From Lysobacter luteus (GTDB taxonomy: Bacteria; Pseudomonadota; Gammaproteobacteria; Xanthomonadales; Xanthomonadaceae): a stretch of 64,000 nt of DNA. A model generated the notes under the pieces. The model had not been told where the DNA came from. It ran no database searches and saw only the letters and a list, made by a program, of their open reading frames with translations. The translations under genes and the position numbers were made by a program. Positions 54,593 to 63,816 of this stretch are shown here, in pieces; positions within the stretch are counted from its first letter, which is position 1, and every line of letters begins with the position of its first letter. The DNA is taken from contig NZ_OU015430.1 of assembly GCF_907164845.1 (NCBI RefSeq), forward strand, positions 1,912,001-1,976,000, in the 5' to 3' direction.

Positions 54593-56020
54593 CTACACCG
54601 CCGGCAGCACGAGGCGCGCAACCGCGCCGCCGCCGTCGCGGTTCGCCAGCGTTGACGCACCCCCATGCAGCGCGGCGACCTCGGCCACGAAGCACAGGCC
54701 CAGCCCGCTGCTGCGGCTGCCCCCCATCGGCCGCGGCAACGAGTAGAAGCGCTCGAACACGCGGGGCAATGCATAGTCGGGTACGCCCGGCCCTTCGTCG
54801 CACACCTCGACCCCCACGTCCGACCCGCGGCGGTGTACGACGAGTTCGACCACGCTGCGGTCGGGCGCGAAATCCAGCGCGTTGTCGACCAGGTTGGCCA
54901 GCGCCTGCCGCAACAGGAACCGGTCGCCGGATACGTGCGCCGTCGCATCGGCATCCAGGCGGAGCTCCACCCGTCGCCGTGCCAGCCGCGGTGCACTTGA
55001 TTCCACCACCTCGCCGGCCAGCTCGACCAGGTCGACGGTTTCGGGACGTTCGATGCGCTGGCGGTGCTCGACCGCGGCAAGGGCGAGCAGCTTGTCGATC
55101 ATCTGCGCAAGCCGCTCACTCTGGGCCAGGATGCTGCCGGCGAACCGCGCCCGGTCGGACTCGGGCAAGGGGGTTTCGAGCAGTTCGGCGCTGCCACGAA
55201 TGGCGGCCAGCGGTCCCTTCATCTCGTGGGTCAGTGCGTGGACGTACTGCTCCACGTACTGCTTGCCTTCCAACCGCGCGCGCATCGTTTCCAGCGCATC
55301 GCCGAGCTCGCCGAACTCACCGGCCGCCCGGGGTGGGCTGGCCCGCTCACCGGCGGTTACCGCGTGCGCGTAGCGGCGCAATCCACCCAGCTGGCGTGCC
55401 AGCCACCAGGCCGCGAACAGCCCGACCAGCAACGCGGTACCCATGAGCACCGCGCCCCATCGAAGGATCACGCCCTCGCTGCGATCGATGAACGGCTGCA
55501 GTGCGCGGTTGGGCTTGGCCACCGTCAGCACGCCGGCAATCGCGCCCTGCCCGTTGCGGATCGGCGCGGCGACATGCATGACGGTGGAGTCCGGGTCCTC
55601 GGGTGTTGCCGCGGTCGAGCGCGCCCCGTACTCGCCGCGCAGGGTCAGGTAGACATCGTTCCAGCGTGAGTAGTCTGCGCCCAGCGCCTCGCCGGTGCTG
55701 TCGAACACGACGATGCCGCGTGCGTCGGTGACGTAGACGCGGTAGCTGCTGCCTCGCTTGTCGAAGCCCCAGATATCCGCGCCGAAGTCGCGCCCGGCCA
55801 GCGCGCGCACGCGACGGGCGAAGCTGCCGTCGTCGATGCGTCCTGCCAGGAAGTCGTCGGTCGCCAGCTCGGCCAGCAGGTTGGCGGTGTCGACCAGGGT
55901 GTCCTCCATTGCCTGCCGCACCCCCGGCTTGACCTCCTCGACGAACACCCGGGCCAGCAGCAGCGCGGCCAGGGCCACGATCAGGAAATAGCCCAGGAAT
56001 ATGCGCAGGCCGATCTTCAA
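54593..56020 (-). CDS. creC: Sensor histidine kinase CreC
   Basis: A 475-residue kinase with an N-terminal transmembrane helix (about 8-24), a periplasmic sensor region (about 30-185) and a second helix (about 188-209). HisKA has H265 (HALTHEMKGPLAAI), HATPase N-box LANLVDNALDFAP and G-box CDEGPGVPDYALPRVFERFY. CreC responds to carbon source or envelope stress. TTG start overlaps the creB stop (TTGA). E. coli CreC is 474 residues. Confidence 0.94.
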   Translation of the reverse strand: MKIGLRIFLGYFLIVALAALLLARVFVEEVKPGVRQAMEDTLVDTANLLAELATDDFLAGRIDDGSFARRVRALAGRDFGADIWGFDKRGSSYRVYVTDARGIVVFDSTGEALGADYSRWNDVYLTLRGEYGARSTAATPEDPDSTVMHVAAPIRNGQGAIAGVLTVAKPNRALQPFIDRSEGVILRWGAVLMGTALLVGLFAAWWLARQLGGLRRYAHAVTAGERASPPRAAGEFGELGDALETMRARLEGKQYVEQYVHALTHEMKGPLAAIRGSAELLETPLPESDRARFAGSILAQSERLAQMIDKLLALAAVEHRQRIERPETVDLVELAGEVVESSAPRLARRRVELRLDADATAHVSGDRFLLRQALANLVDNALDFAPDRSVVELVVHRRGSDVGVEVCDEGPGVPDYALPRVFERFYSLPRPMGGSRSSGLGLCFVAEVAALHGGASTLANRDGGGAVARLVLPAV

Positions 56021-56709
56021 GTGGCACCGCCGTCGGGATCGATCGAGTAGCCCAGCCCGCGGTGCGTGCGGATCGGGTCCGCATCGGGCGCAATGGCATG
56101 GAGCTTGGCCCGGACCGTCTTGACGTGGGTGTCGACCGTGCGGTCACCGCTGTCGGGCGCATCGCCCCAGACCCGGTCCATGAGCTGCGCACGCGACAAC
56201 ACTGCGCCGGGGCGGCGCAGCAGTGCGGCCAGCACCCCGTATTCATAGCGGGTCAGCTCGAGCAGGCGGCCGTGGTAACGGATGCGACGCCCGTCTGCAT
56301 CATGTTCGAACCCCGCGCAGGAGGTTCCCGTGCCGGCTTCGGCGCCATTACCGGCGCGTCGCAGCACCACCCGTACGCGGGTGGCCAGCTCGCGCGGCGA
56401 GAACGGCTTGGTGACGTAGTCGTCGGCCCCGATCTCGAGGCCGAGGATGCGGTCGGCCTCGGCGCCCTGCGCGGTCAGGAAGATCACCGGCAGCGTGCCG
56501 TCGCGACGCAACTCGCGGCATAGCGCGAATCCGCCGATGTCCGGCAGGCCCACGTCGAGCACCGCCAGGTCGAACGGCTCCGCGCGGGCGAGCCGCAGCG
56601 CCTCGCCGCCGGTCAGGCAGTGGACCGCCTCCAGACCGTCCGCGCGCAACGCGTACAGCACGGTGTCGGCGATCGCCGGCTCGTCTTCGACCAGGAGGAT
56701 GCGGGGCAT
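56017..56709 (-). CDS. creB: Response regulator CreB
   Basis: A 230-residue OmpR/PhoB-class regulator. Receiver: E8/D9/E10 and D52 (LAVLDVGLPD), KPFSPREL. C-terminal winged helix: LSRAQLMDRVWGDAPDSGDR, TVDTHVKTVRAKL. CreB binds TTCAC repeats; such a tag is found upstream of creD. I start at MPRILLVEDEPAIADTVLYA; the frame has 13 more codons upstream, not supported by similarity. First gene of the creBCD series; no creA seen next to it. Confidence 0.94.
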   Translation of the reverse strand: MPRILLVEDEPAIADTVLYALRADGLEAVHCLTGGEALRLARAEPFDLAVLDVGLPDIGGFALCRELRRDGTLPVIFLTAQGAEADRILGLEIGADDYVTKPFSPRELATRVRVVLRRAGNGAEAGTGTSCAGFEHDADGRRIRYHGRLLELTRYEYGVLAALLRRPGAVLSRAQLMDRVWGDAPDSGDRTVDTHVKTVRAKLHAIAPDADPIRTHRGLGYSIDPDGGAT

Positions 56710-56792
56710 GCGGGGTCCGGAGTTGCGCGGGAGTCCGGTGCCGAGCATAGCCGCGTGCCGGCATGCGGCGCCGACCGGAGACTGTTCCGGAG

Positions 56793-57452
56793 TCAGCGCG
56801 TCCGTTCGAGCGGCCGCAACCAGGCGGTCAGCGTGTGCATCACCGCGCCCTCATCGGGTTCGGGCCACGGCATGCTGACGCGGATCGACTCATGCGGGGC
56901 GTAGCCGCGCTTGCGCCAGAACCCGACGCTGTCGCGACCGAACGGTGGCCGCCGCGGGTGGGTGTCGGGCCGGTCGACTGCCAGCAGTGCGGTGTAGTCG
57001 AACCCGGAAAGGCCCCGCGCGTGCGATTCGCGCTCGTCGAAGAACCGGTGCCCGATGCCCCGGCCTCGCCAAGGCGCGGCGAGCATCGACTCCCGGCACA
57101 GGAAGATCCGCCCCGGGTCCATGCCGGCCGCCTCGAACGGTGCCCGCACCGACTCGTGCTCATCTGCCAGCGGCAATCCGGTCGAGGCCCCGACCAGCGC
57201 GTCACCATCAAAAGCCAGCACCGCGACGCTGCGCCACGAGGCCACGCACGGGTGGAGCAAGGCAGCAGCTTCGTCTGGTCCGCCCGCGAACAGGCACGGC
57301 CACTCACGCATCACCTGCAGCCGCAACCGCGCGATCGCCTCGCGATGGATGGCGATGACCGAGCCGACCGCCAGCCGGACCTCGGGCGCGCGCGCGGCCG
57401 GGTGGTCCTGTCCCCGGCCGGCAACGGTGAGTGGTGTCATGGACGGCGGCAT
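56793..57452 (-). CDS. GNAT-family N-acetyltransferase
   Basis: A 219-residue Gcn5-related acetyltransferase. The acetyl-CoA P-loop is APWRGRGIGHRFFDERESHA, followed by GFDYTALLAVDRP and the C-terminal FWRKRGYAPHESIRVSMPWP. The substrate is unknown. I chose the ATG at 57452 because GGGGGA lies upstream; an ATG four codons downstream is the alternative. Faces the creB start at some distance (83 bp) and is divergent from rlmJ across 162 bp that hold a CACCCGGG inverted repeat (57476-57501). Confidence 0.82.
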   Translation of the reverse strand: MPPSMTPLTVAGRGQDHPAARAPEVRLAVGSVIAIHREAIARLRLQVMREWPCLFAGGPDEAAALLHPCVASWRSVAVLAFDGDALVGASTGLPLADEHESVRAPFEAAGMDPGRIFLCRESMLAAPWRGRGIGHRFFDERESHARGLSGFDYTALLAVDRPDTHPRRPPFGRDSVGFWRKRGYAPHESIRVSMPWPEPDEGAVMHTLTAWLRPLERTR

Positions 57453-57475
57453 CGTTTCCCCCTGTGGCTGGACGG

Positions 57476-57501
57476 CACCCGGGCGCGTCGTGTCCCGGGT
57501 G
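57476..57501. other. Inverted repeat between the GNAT and rlmJ genes
   Basis: CACCCGGG / CCCGGGTG arms of 8 bp with a 10-base spacer, 24 bases upstream of the GNAT start. It might be an operator or a hairpin; no known regulator is recognised. Confidence 0.3.
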
Positions 57502-57614
57502 ACACCCGGTTTCCAACGCGATCCGCACCGCCGCGCGGCCGTTCCAGGGCCGCGGAGCGAGCGTCCCACCCCCAGGCGCACTGCACAAGCCTCGCGCAGG
57601 CTACCCTTGCGCCG

Positions 57615-58472
57615 ATGAATTACCGCCACGCCTTCCATGCCGGCAACCATGCCGACGTCCTCAAGCACGTCACGCTGCTGGCGCTGTGCGATGCGCTGAC
57701 CGCCAAGCCGACGCCACTGTTCGCACTGGACACCCATGCCGGCCGCGGCCTGTACGCACTGGACAGTGCCTCTGCGCAGCGCACCGGCGAGGCCGAGGGC
57801 GGCATCGGGCGGCTGATGGCGGAGGCGCCCAAGCACCCGGCCATTGCCCGCTACCTGTCCGCGGTGCGTGCCTGCCGGGCCGAACACGGCAATGCCAGCT
57901 ATCCGGGCTCACCCTGGCTGCTCGGGCACGCGTTGCGGGAGCAGGACCGCATCGCCGCGTGCGAACTGATGCCCGAGGAGGCCACGCAGCTGGAGGCCAA
58001 TTTCGCTGCCAACCCGCGCGTGGCCGCGCACACCCGCGACGGCTACGCGGCGATGAAGGCACTGCTGCCGCCGCGCATCGGCACGACACGGTTCGCCCGC
58101 GGCCTGGTCCTGATCGACCCGCCGTACGAGGCGCAACTGGAGGAATTCGACACGATCATCGGTGCCCTGCGCGACGCACTGGTCCGGTGGCCGCAGGGCA
58201 CGTACGTGGTGTGGTATCCGATCAAGCGGCGCCGCTCGCTGCTGCCGTTCTTCCGGCGTGCGACCACGCTGCCGGCCAAAGGCGTGCTGCTGGCCGAGCT
58301 GATGGTCCACCCCGACGACTCGCCCCTGCGCATGAACGGCAGCGGCATGCTACTGGTCAATCCGCCGTGGCAGCTGGACCAGACCCTGCAGTCGGCGCTG
58401 CCATTGCTGCAGCGCGCGATCGGCGAGGCCGGCGCCGCGTCGCGGACCGAATGGTTGAAGCGGCCGGCCTGA
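57615..58472 (+). CDS. rlmJ: 23S rRNA (adenine2030-N6)-methyltransferase RlmJ
   Basis: A 285-residue SAM-dependent methyltransferase that modifies A2030 of 23S rRNA. MNYRHAFHAGNHADVLKHVT is the typical RlmJ start, and LVLIDPPYEAQLEEFD carries the DPPY catalytic motif of N6-adenine methyltransferases. DTHAGRGLYALDS is the SAM-binding loop. Length matches E. coli RlmJ (280). The frame continues far upstream but only as non-homologous antisense. Convergent with the CDF transporter. Confidence 0.96.
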   Translation: MNYRHAFHAGNHADVLKHVTLLALCDALTAKPTPLFALDTHAGRGLYALDSASAQRTGEAEGGIGRLMAEAPKHPAIARYLSAVRACRAEHGNASYPGSPWLLGHALREQDRIAACELMPEEATQLEANFAANPRVAAHTRDGYAAMKALLPPRIGTTRFARGLVLIDPPYEAQLEEFDTIIGALRDALVRWPQGTYVVWYPIKRRRSLLPFFRRATTLPAKGVLLAELMVHPDDSPLRMNGSGMLLVNPPWQLDQTLQSALPLLQRAIGEAGAASRTEWLKRPA

Positions 58473-58531
58473 ACGCGTCCGCCTGAGGCACGGCAGCCTG
58501 ACGCGCCGCCTATACGGGCGCTTCGGCCGGG

Positions 58532-59440
58532 TCAGCGCACCACGTCGGGTTCGAAGAAACTCCAGCGCACTTCCGGGAACGCCTGCTTCATCGCTTTCTC
58601 GACGACGTTGATCTCGGCTACCGCGGCCTCCATGTCACGGGTCTCGCGCATCCTGGCTTTCACCGACACCATCGCCTCGTTGCCCAGTTGGAGGGTGATC
58701 AGGTTGAACACCTCGGCGATCTCCGGGCGCCCGTCGAGGAATTGCTTGATCTGGGCCTGCCGTTCGGGGTCGACGCTCTGGCCGATCAGCATCGCCTTGA
58801 CCTCGATGGCGACGAACACCGCCACCACGATCAGCAGCGCGCCGATGCCGATGGTGCCGATCGCGTCCCAGGTCGGGTCGCCGGTGATCATGGTCACCAC
58901 CACCGCGACCAGGGCGAACGTCAGGCCCAGCAGCGCCGCCAGGTCCTCGCCGAAGATCACCACCAGCTCGGCCTGCCGGCTCTCGCGGAACCAGCGCCAC
59001 ATGCTGCGCTCGCCGCGGGACTTGTTGACCTCCTGGATGCAGGTCCGCATCGAGATCCCTTCGACGATGATGCCGAAGCTCAGTACAGCGACCGCCCACC
59101 ACAGGCTGCTGCCCGGCTCGACATGCTCGGCCTGCAGCTTGTGGATGCCCTCGTAAAGCGAAAACATGCCGCCCACGGTGAAGAGCATCACCGCGACCAG
59201 GAACGACCAGAAGTAGATGGCCTTGCCGTACCCCAGCGGGTACTCCGGGGAGGGCGGCGCCTTGGCCTGCTTGAGGCCCAGCAGCAGCAGGCCCTGGTTG
59301 CCGCAGTCCGCCAGCGAGTGGACGGTCTCGGCGAGCATCGCGCTCGAGCCGGTGAAGAACGCCGCCACCCCCTTGGCCACGGCGATCGCGAAGTTGGCAC
59401 CAAGCGCGTAATAGATCGCGCGTGTGGAGTTGCCGGCCAT
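58532..59440 (-). CDS. Cation diffusion facilitator (CDF) transporter, atypical metal site
   Basis: A 302-residue CDF antiporter with six predicted helices and a C-terminal cytoplasmic domain. The TM2 site HSLAD (H41/D45) is intact. At TM5 the usual HxxxD is replaced by FGEDLAALLG, like the branch of SLC30A9-type proteins. Transported metal is therefore uncertain (Zn2+/Mn2+/Ni2+ are possible). It stands alone between convergent rlmJ and a divergent GNAT gene. Confidence 0.85.
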   Translation of the reverse strand: MAGNSTRAIYYALGANFAIAVAKGVAAFFTGSSAMLAETVHSLADCGNQGLLLLGLKQAKAPPSPEYPLGYGKAIYFWSFLVAVMLFTVGGMFSLYEGIHKLQAEHVEPGSSLWWAVAVLSFGIIVEGISMRTCIQEVNKSRGERSMWRWFRESRQAELVVIFGEDLAALLGLTFALVAVVVTMITGDPTWDAIGTIGIGALLIVVAVFVAIEVKAMLIGQSVDPERQAQIKQFLDGRPEIAEVFNLITLQLGNEAMVSVKARMRETRDMEAAVAEINVVEKAMKQAFPEVRWSFFEPDVVR

Positions 59441-59581
59441 GACTCGTTCCGTGATTGAAGGCGGCGCGAGTCTAGCACCGGGTTCCGTGTGGGCCGGGTG
59501 GGTTGGAATCCCGCAACGCGTTACCTCGCCGTGAGCACGGAATGAAGAAGGGCCAACGGGGGCCTATGCCAATATCGCCCC

Positions 59582-60127
59582 ATGGCCACGCGCGAACGCC
59601 TCCCCCCTTGGCACGAACGTCAACGCCTGCCCAACGGCCGCGAGGTGCTGATCCGACCGATCCGCCCCGAGGATGCCGGACCGTTGCGGGCAGGTTTTGC
59701 CCTGTTGCAACCCGAGGAAGTGCGACAGCGCTTCCTCAGTTCGATGCGCGAGTTGCCGGCCGAGACGGCCGAGCGCTTCACCCGGATCAACCCCAAGAAC
59801 GAGTTCGCCCTGGTCGCGGCCGAGCCGTTGCCGCCGGGCGAGGCGCTGGTGGGCGCGGTGGCGCGGATCGTGGTCGACCCCGACGGCCGCGCTGGCGAGT
59901 TCGCCATCCTGGTCAGCCACTACATCGCCGACATGGGCCTGGGTCGCTACCTGATGACCCGGCTGGTGAAGTGGGCCAAGGGCAAGAAGCTGGAGCGGAT
60001 CTACGGCGACGTCTTCGAGCACAACCACCCGATGCTGGCGCTGGCCGAGTCGCTCGGGTTCGAGCGTGAGTCGCACGAGAACGCGTTGATCCGGTTGGTC
60101 CTGCAGCTCAAACCGTCGGCTGCGTAG
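59582..60127 (+). CDS. GNAT-family N-acetyltransferase (Pat C-terminal-domain-like)
   Basis: A 181-residue acetyltransferase. LPNGREVLIRPIRPEDAGPL near the start resembles the acetyltransferase module of protein acetyltransferase Pat/YfiQ, and DMGLGRYLMTRLVKWAKGKK the acetyl-CoA loop. No CoA-binding/ATP-grasp domains are fused, unlike full-length Pat. Substrate unknown; mfd follows 79 bp downstream. Confidence 0.82.
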   Translation: MATRERLPPWHERQRLPNGREVLIRPIRPEDAGPLRAGFALLQPEEVRQRFLSSMRELPAETAERFTRINPKNEFALVAAEPLPPGEALVGAVARIVVDPDGRAGEFAILVSHYIADMGLGRYLMTRLVKWAKGKKLERIYGDVFEHNHPMLALAESLGFERESHENALIRLVLQLKPSAA

Positions 60128-60206
60128 CGGTGGCGCAACACCGCTGATGGCAGGTGTGCCCGCGCCGGTCGGGCCGCGGTCCGGCATCGGCTAAAATCGC
60201 GGCCTC

Positions 60207-63200
60207 ATGCAAGCCCCCCGCCCCCCCCGACTTCCGTCCCCGCCGCTGCCCAGGGCCGGCCAGCAGCGCGCCTGGTGGCGTGCGCCGGCTTCGCCATCGG
60301 CGCTCGCCCACCACCTCGTCGAAGCGGCCACCGCCCACGACGGCCCGCTGCTGGTCGTCGCGCGCGACAACCATGCCGCCCAGCAGCTCGAGTCGGACCT
60401 GCACTCGCTGCTGGCTGGCGCACCGGCCGACGGTGGGTTGCCGATAGTGCATTTCCCGGACTGGGAAACGCTGCCCTACGATCACTTCAGCCCGCACCCC
60501 GAAATCGTCAGCCAGCGCCTGGCCGCGCTGCACCGGCTACCGACCCTCAAGCGCGGCATCGTGGTCGTGCCGGTGCAGACGCTGCTGCAGCGGCTGGCGC
60601 CGGTGCGCCACATCGTCGGCGGCAGTTTCGACGTCCGGGTCGGTGAACGGCTGGACCTCGACGCCGAGAAGCGGCGGCTCGAATCGGCGGGTTACCGCCA
60701 CGTCCCACAGGTGCTGGACCCGGGCGACTTCGCCGTGCGCGGTGGCCTGCTCGATGTCTACCCGATGGGCGCAGACCAGCCGTTCCGCGTCGAACTGCTG
60801 GACGATGAGATCGACACCATCCGCGGCTTCGACCCCGAGAGCCAGCGCTCGCTCGACAGGATCGAGGCGGTGCACCTGCTGCCCGGCCGCGAGGTCCCGC
60901 TCGACGAGGCCTCGCTGAAGCGTGCGCTGGATGCGCTGCGCGACCGGTTCGACCTCGACACCCGCCGCAGCGCGCTCTACCAGGACCTCAAGGCGGGCAT
61001 CGCCCCGGCCGGCATCGAGTACTACCTGCCGCTTTTCTTCGACGACGAACGGGGCCGCGAGCCCACCAGCCTGCTGTTCGATTACTTCGATGCGAGCGCC
61101 TTGCCGGTGATCGGCGACGGCGCGCTGGAGGCGGCCGAGCAGTTCTGGAAACACACCGGCGAGCGCTACGAGCAGCGCCGCCACGACGTCGAGCGCCCGC
61201 TGCTGCCTCCGGAGGCGCTGTACCTGTCGCCCGATGCGCTGCGCGAGCGGCTCAACCAGGCGGCCCGGATCGAGGTCTGCGGCGAGGGCCATCCGCAGCG
61301 CGAGCGCGCCGAGCCGCTGGGCAGCCAGCCCGCGCCGTCGCTGCCGCTGGTCGCGCGCGACCACGCCCCGGCCGACGCACTCAAGTCCTTCCTGCGCAGC
61401 TACCCCGGCCGGGTACTGGTGGCGGCCGACTCGCCTGGCCGCCGCGAGGCGCTGCTCGAGATCCTGGCGTCCGCCGGTCTCCAGCCCGTGGTGCTGCCGG
61501 ACTTCCGTACCTTCCTCGAGGGCGCACTGGGAGGCTCCGGCGCGCCCAAGGAGATGCTGTCCATCGCGGTGGCACCGCTGGAGGACGGCTTCGCCCTCGA
61601 CGTCCCGCAGCTCACCGTGCTCACCGAGCGCCAGCTGTTCCCCGAACGTGCGGGCCAGCCACGTCGCCGCAAGCGCGCCGGGCGCGAACCCGAAGCGATC
61701 ATCCGCGACCTCGGCGAACTGACCGAAGGAGCGCCGATCGTCCATGAGGACCATGGCGTCGGCCGCTACCGCGGCCTGGTCACGCTCGAAGCCGGCGGCG
61801 AGAAGAACGAGTACGTCGAGATCGAGTACGCCAAGGGCGATCGGCTGTACGTGCCGGTCGGCCAGTTGCACCTGATCAACCGCTACTCCGGCGCCTCGCC
61901 GGAGACGGCGCCGCTGCACAGCCTCGGCGGCGAGCAGTGGACCCGCGCCAAGAAGAAGGCACAGGAGAAGGTCCGCGACGTCGCCGCAGAACTGCTGGAG
62001 ATCCAGGCCAAGCGCCAGGCCCGGGCCGGCCTGGCGATCGAGGTCGACCGCGCGATGTACGAGCCGTTCGCGGCGGCGTTCCCGTTCGAGGAGACCCCCG
62101 ACCAGCACGCTGCGATCGAGGCCGTGCTGCGCGACCTGCAGTCGAGCCAGCCGATGGACCGGGTGGTGTGCGGCGATGTCGGCTTCGGCAAGACCGAAGT
62201 CGCGGTGCGTGCGGCGTTCGCGACCGCGATCGCCGGCAAGCAGGTCGCCGTGCTGGTCCCGACCACGCTGCTGGCCGAGCAGCACTACCGCAATTTCCGC
62301 GACCGCTTCGCCGACTGGCCGCTCAAGGTGGAGGTGCTGTCGCGCTTCAAGACGGCCAAGGAGATCAAGGCCGAACTGGAGAAGGCCGCCGAAGGCACGC
62401 TCGACGTCATCGTCGGCACCCACCGACTGCTGCAGAAGGACGTGCGTTTCAAGAACCTCGGCCTCGTGATCGTCGACGAGGAGCAGCGCTTCGGCGTCCG
62501 CCAGAAGGAAGCGCTGAAGGCCTTGCGCGCCAATGTCCACCTGCTGACCCTGACCGCTACGCCGATCCCACGCACGCTCAACATGGCGATGGCCGGCCTG
62601 CGCGACCTGAGCATCATCGCCACCCCGCCCGCGCACCGGCTGGCGGTGCAGACCTTCGTCGTGCCGTGGGATGACAGCCAGCTGCGCGAAGCGTTCCAGC
62701 GCGAGCTCGCCCGCGGCGGCCAGGTGTACTTCCTGCACAACGATGTCGAGAGCATCGGCCGCATGCACCGCGAACTGCAGGAACTGGTGCCCGAGGCGCG
62801 CATCGGCGTCGCCCACGGCCAGATGCCCGAGCGCGAGCTGGAGCGGGTGATGCTCGACTTCCACAAGCAGCGCTTCAACGTGCTGCTGTCGACCACCATC
62901 ATCGAGTCGGGCATCGATATCCCCAACGCCAACACCATCATCATCAACCGCGCCGACCGGTTCGGACTGGCGCAGCTGCACCAGTTGCGCGGTCGCGTGG
63001 GCCGCAGCCACCACCGCGCCTACGCCTACCTGGTGGTACCCGACCACCGCTCGATCACCGCCGACGCGAAGAAACGGCTCGATGCCATCGCGGCGATGGA
63101 TGAACTGGGCGCCGGCTTCACCCTGGCCACCCACGACCTGGAGATCCGCGGCGCCGGCGAGCTGCTGGGCGAGGACCAGAGCGGGCAGATGGCCGAGGTC

Positions 63201-63728
63201 GGCTTCAGCCTCTACACCGAGTTGCTGGAGCGCGCGGTCCGGTCGATCAAGCGCGGCGAACTGCCCGACGTGGACGCCACCGAAGCGCGCGGCGCCGAGG
63301 TCGAGTTGCACGTCCCGGCGCTGATCCCCGAGGACTACCTGCCCGACGTCCACACCCGCCTGACGCTGTACAAGCGCATCGCGGGCGCGCGCGACGCCGA
63401 CGAGCTGCGCGAACTTCAGGTCGAGATGATCGACCGCTTCGGCCTGCTGCCCGACCCGGCGAAATACCTGTTCGCGATCGCCGACCTCAAGCTGCAGGCC
63501 ACGGCCCTGGGCATCCGCAAGCTCGACATCGGCGAGAGCGGCGGGCGGATCCAGTTCGTCGAGAAGCCCAACGTCGACCCGATGGCGATCATCCGCCTGA
63601 TCCAGGGCCAGCCCCGCCTCTACCGGATGGACGGTCCGGACAGATTGCGCCTGACGCTGGACCTGCCCGGTGCGCCGGAGCGGCTCAATGCGGCGCGCGG
63701 GCTGTTGACGGTGCTCGGCAAGGGCTAA
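60207..63728 (+). CDS. mfd: Transcription-repair coupling factor Mfd
   Basis: A 1173-residue ATP-dependent translocase that removes stalled RNA polymerase and recruits UvrA. Order: UvrB-homologous N-terminal module (about 1-350), RNA polymerase-interacting domain (about 490-570, EGAPIVHEDHGVGRYRGLVT), RecG-like helicase (about 620-960: CGDVGFGKTEVAVRAA Walker A, VDEEQRFGVRQKE Walker B DEEQ) and a C-terminal UvrA-binding domain. Length near E. coli Mfd (1148). Family-standard in every block. Confidence 0.97.
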   Translation: MQAPRPPRLPSPPLPRAGQQRAWWRAPASPSALAHHLVEAATAHDGPLLVVARDNHAAQQLESDLHSLLAGAPADGGLPIVHFPDWETLPYDHFSPHPEIVSQRLAALHRLPTLKRGIVVVPVQTLLQRLAPVRHIVGGSFDVRVGERLDLDAEKRRLESAGYRHVPQVLDPGDFAVRGGLLDVYPMGADQPFRVELLDDEIDTIRGFDPESQRSLDRIEAVHLLPGREVPLDEASLKRALDALRDRFDLDTRRSALYQDLKAGIAPAGIEYYLPLFFDDERGREPTSLLFDYFDASALPVIGDGALEAAEQFWKHTGERYEQRRHDVERPLLPPEALYLSPDALRERLNQAARIEVCGEGHPQRERAEPLGSQPAPSLPLVARDHAPADALKSFLRSYPGRVLVAADSPGRREALLEILASAGLQPVVLPDFRTFLEGALGGSGAPKEMLSIAVAPLEDGFALDVPQLTVLTERQLFPERAGQPRRRKRAGREPEAIIRDLGELTEGAPIVHEDHGVGRYRGLVTLEAGGEKNEYVEIEYAKGDRLYVPVGQLHLINRYSGASPETAPLHSLGGEQWTRAKKKAQEKVRDVAAELLEIQAKRQARAGLAIEVDRAMYEPFAAAFPFEETPDQHAAIEAVLRDLQSSQPMDRVVCGDVGFGKTEVAVRAAFATAIAGKQVAVLVPTTLLAEQHYRNFRDRFADWPLKVEVLSRFKTAKEIKAELEKAAEGTLDVIVGTHRLLQKDVRFKNLGLVIVDEEQRFGVRQKEALKALRANVHLLTLTATPIPRTLNMAMAGLRDLSIIATPPAHRLAVQTFVVPWDDSQLREAFQRELARGGQVYFLHNDVESIGRMHRELQELVPEARIGVAHGQMPERELERVMLDFHKQRFNVLLSTTIIESGIDIPNANTIIINRADRFGLAQLHQLRGRVGRSHHRAYAYLVVPDHRSITADAKKRLDAIAAMDELGAGFTLATHDLEIRGAGELLGEDQSGQMAEVGFSLYTELLERAVRSIKRGELPDVDATEARGAEVELHVPALIPEDYLPDVHTRLTLYKRIAGARDADELRELQVEMIDRFGLLPDPAKYLFAIADLKLQATALGIRKLDIGESGGRIQFVEKPNVDPMAIIRLIQGQPRLYRMDGPDRLRLTLDLPGAPERLNAARGLLTVLGKG

Positions 63729-63816
63729 CGCGACGCGGCGGGCGCGACTTCCGGCGCTGGACGCGCGCGCCGGATGCGTGCAGGGTTCATCGCACGCAAG
63801 CACCTACGGACCGCCC

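Noticed and set aside
60537-63803. A 1088-residue open frame antisense to mfd
   Set aside because: The product is rich in Leu, Gln, Val, Ala and Asp with no recognisable domain, and mfd on the other strand matches its family along its whole length.
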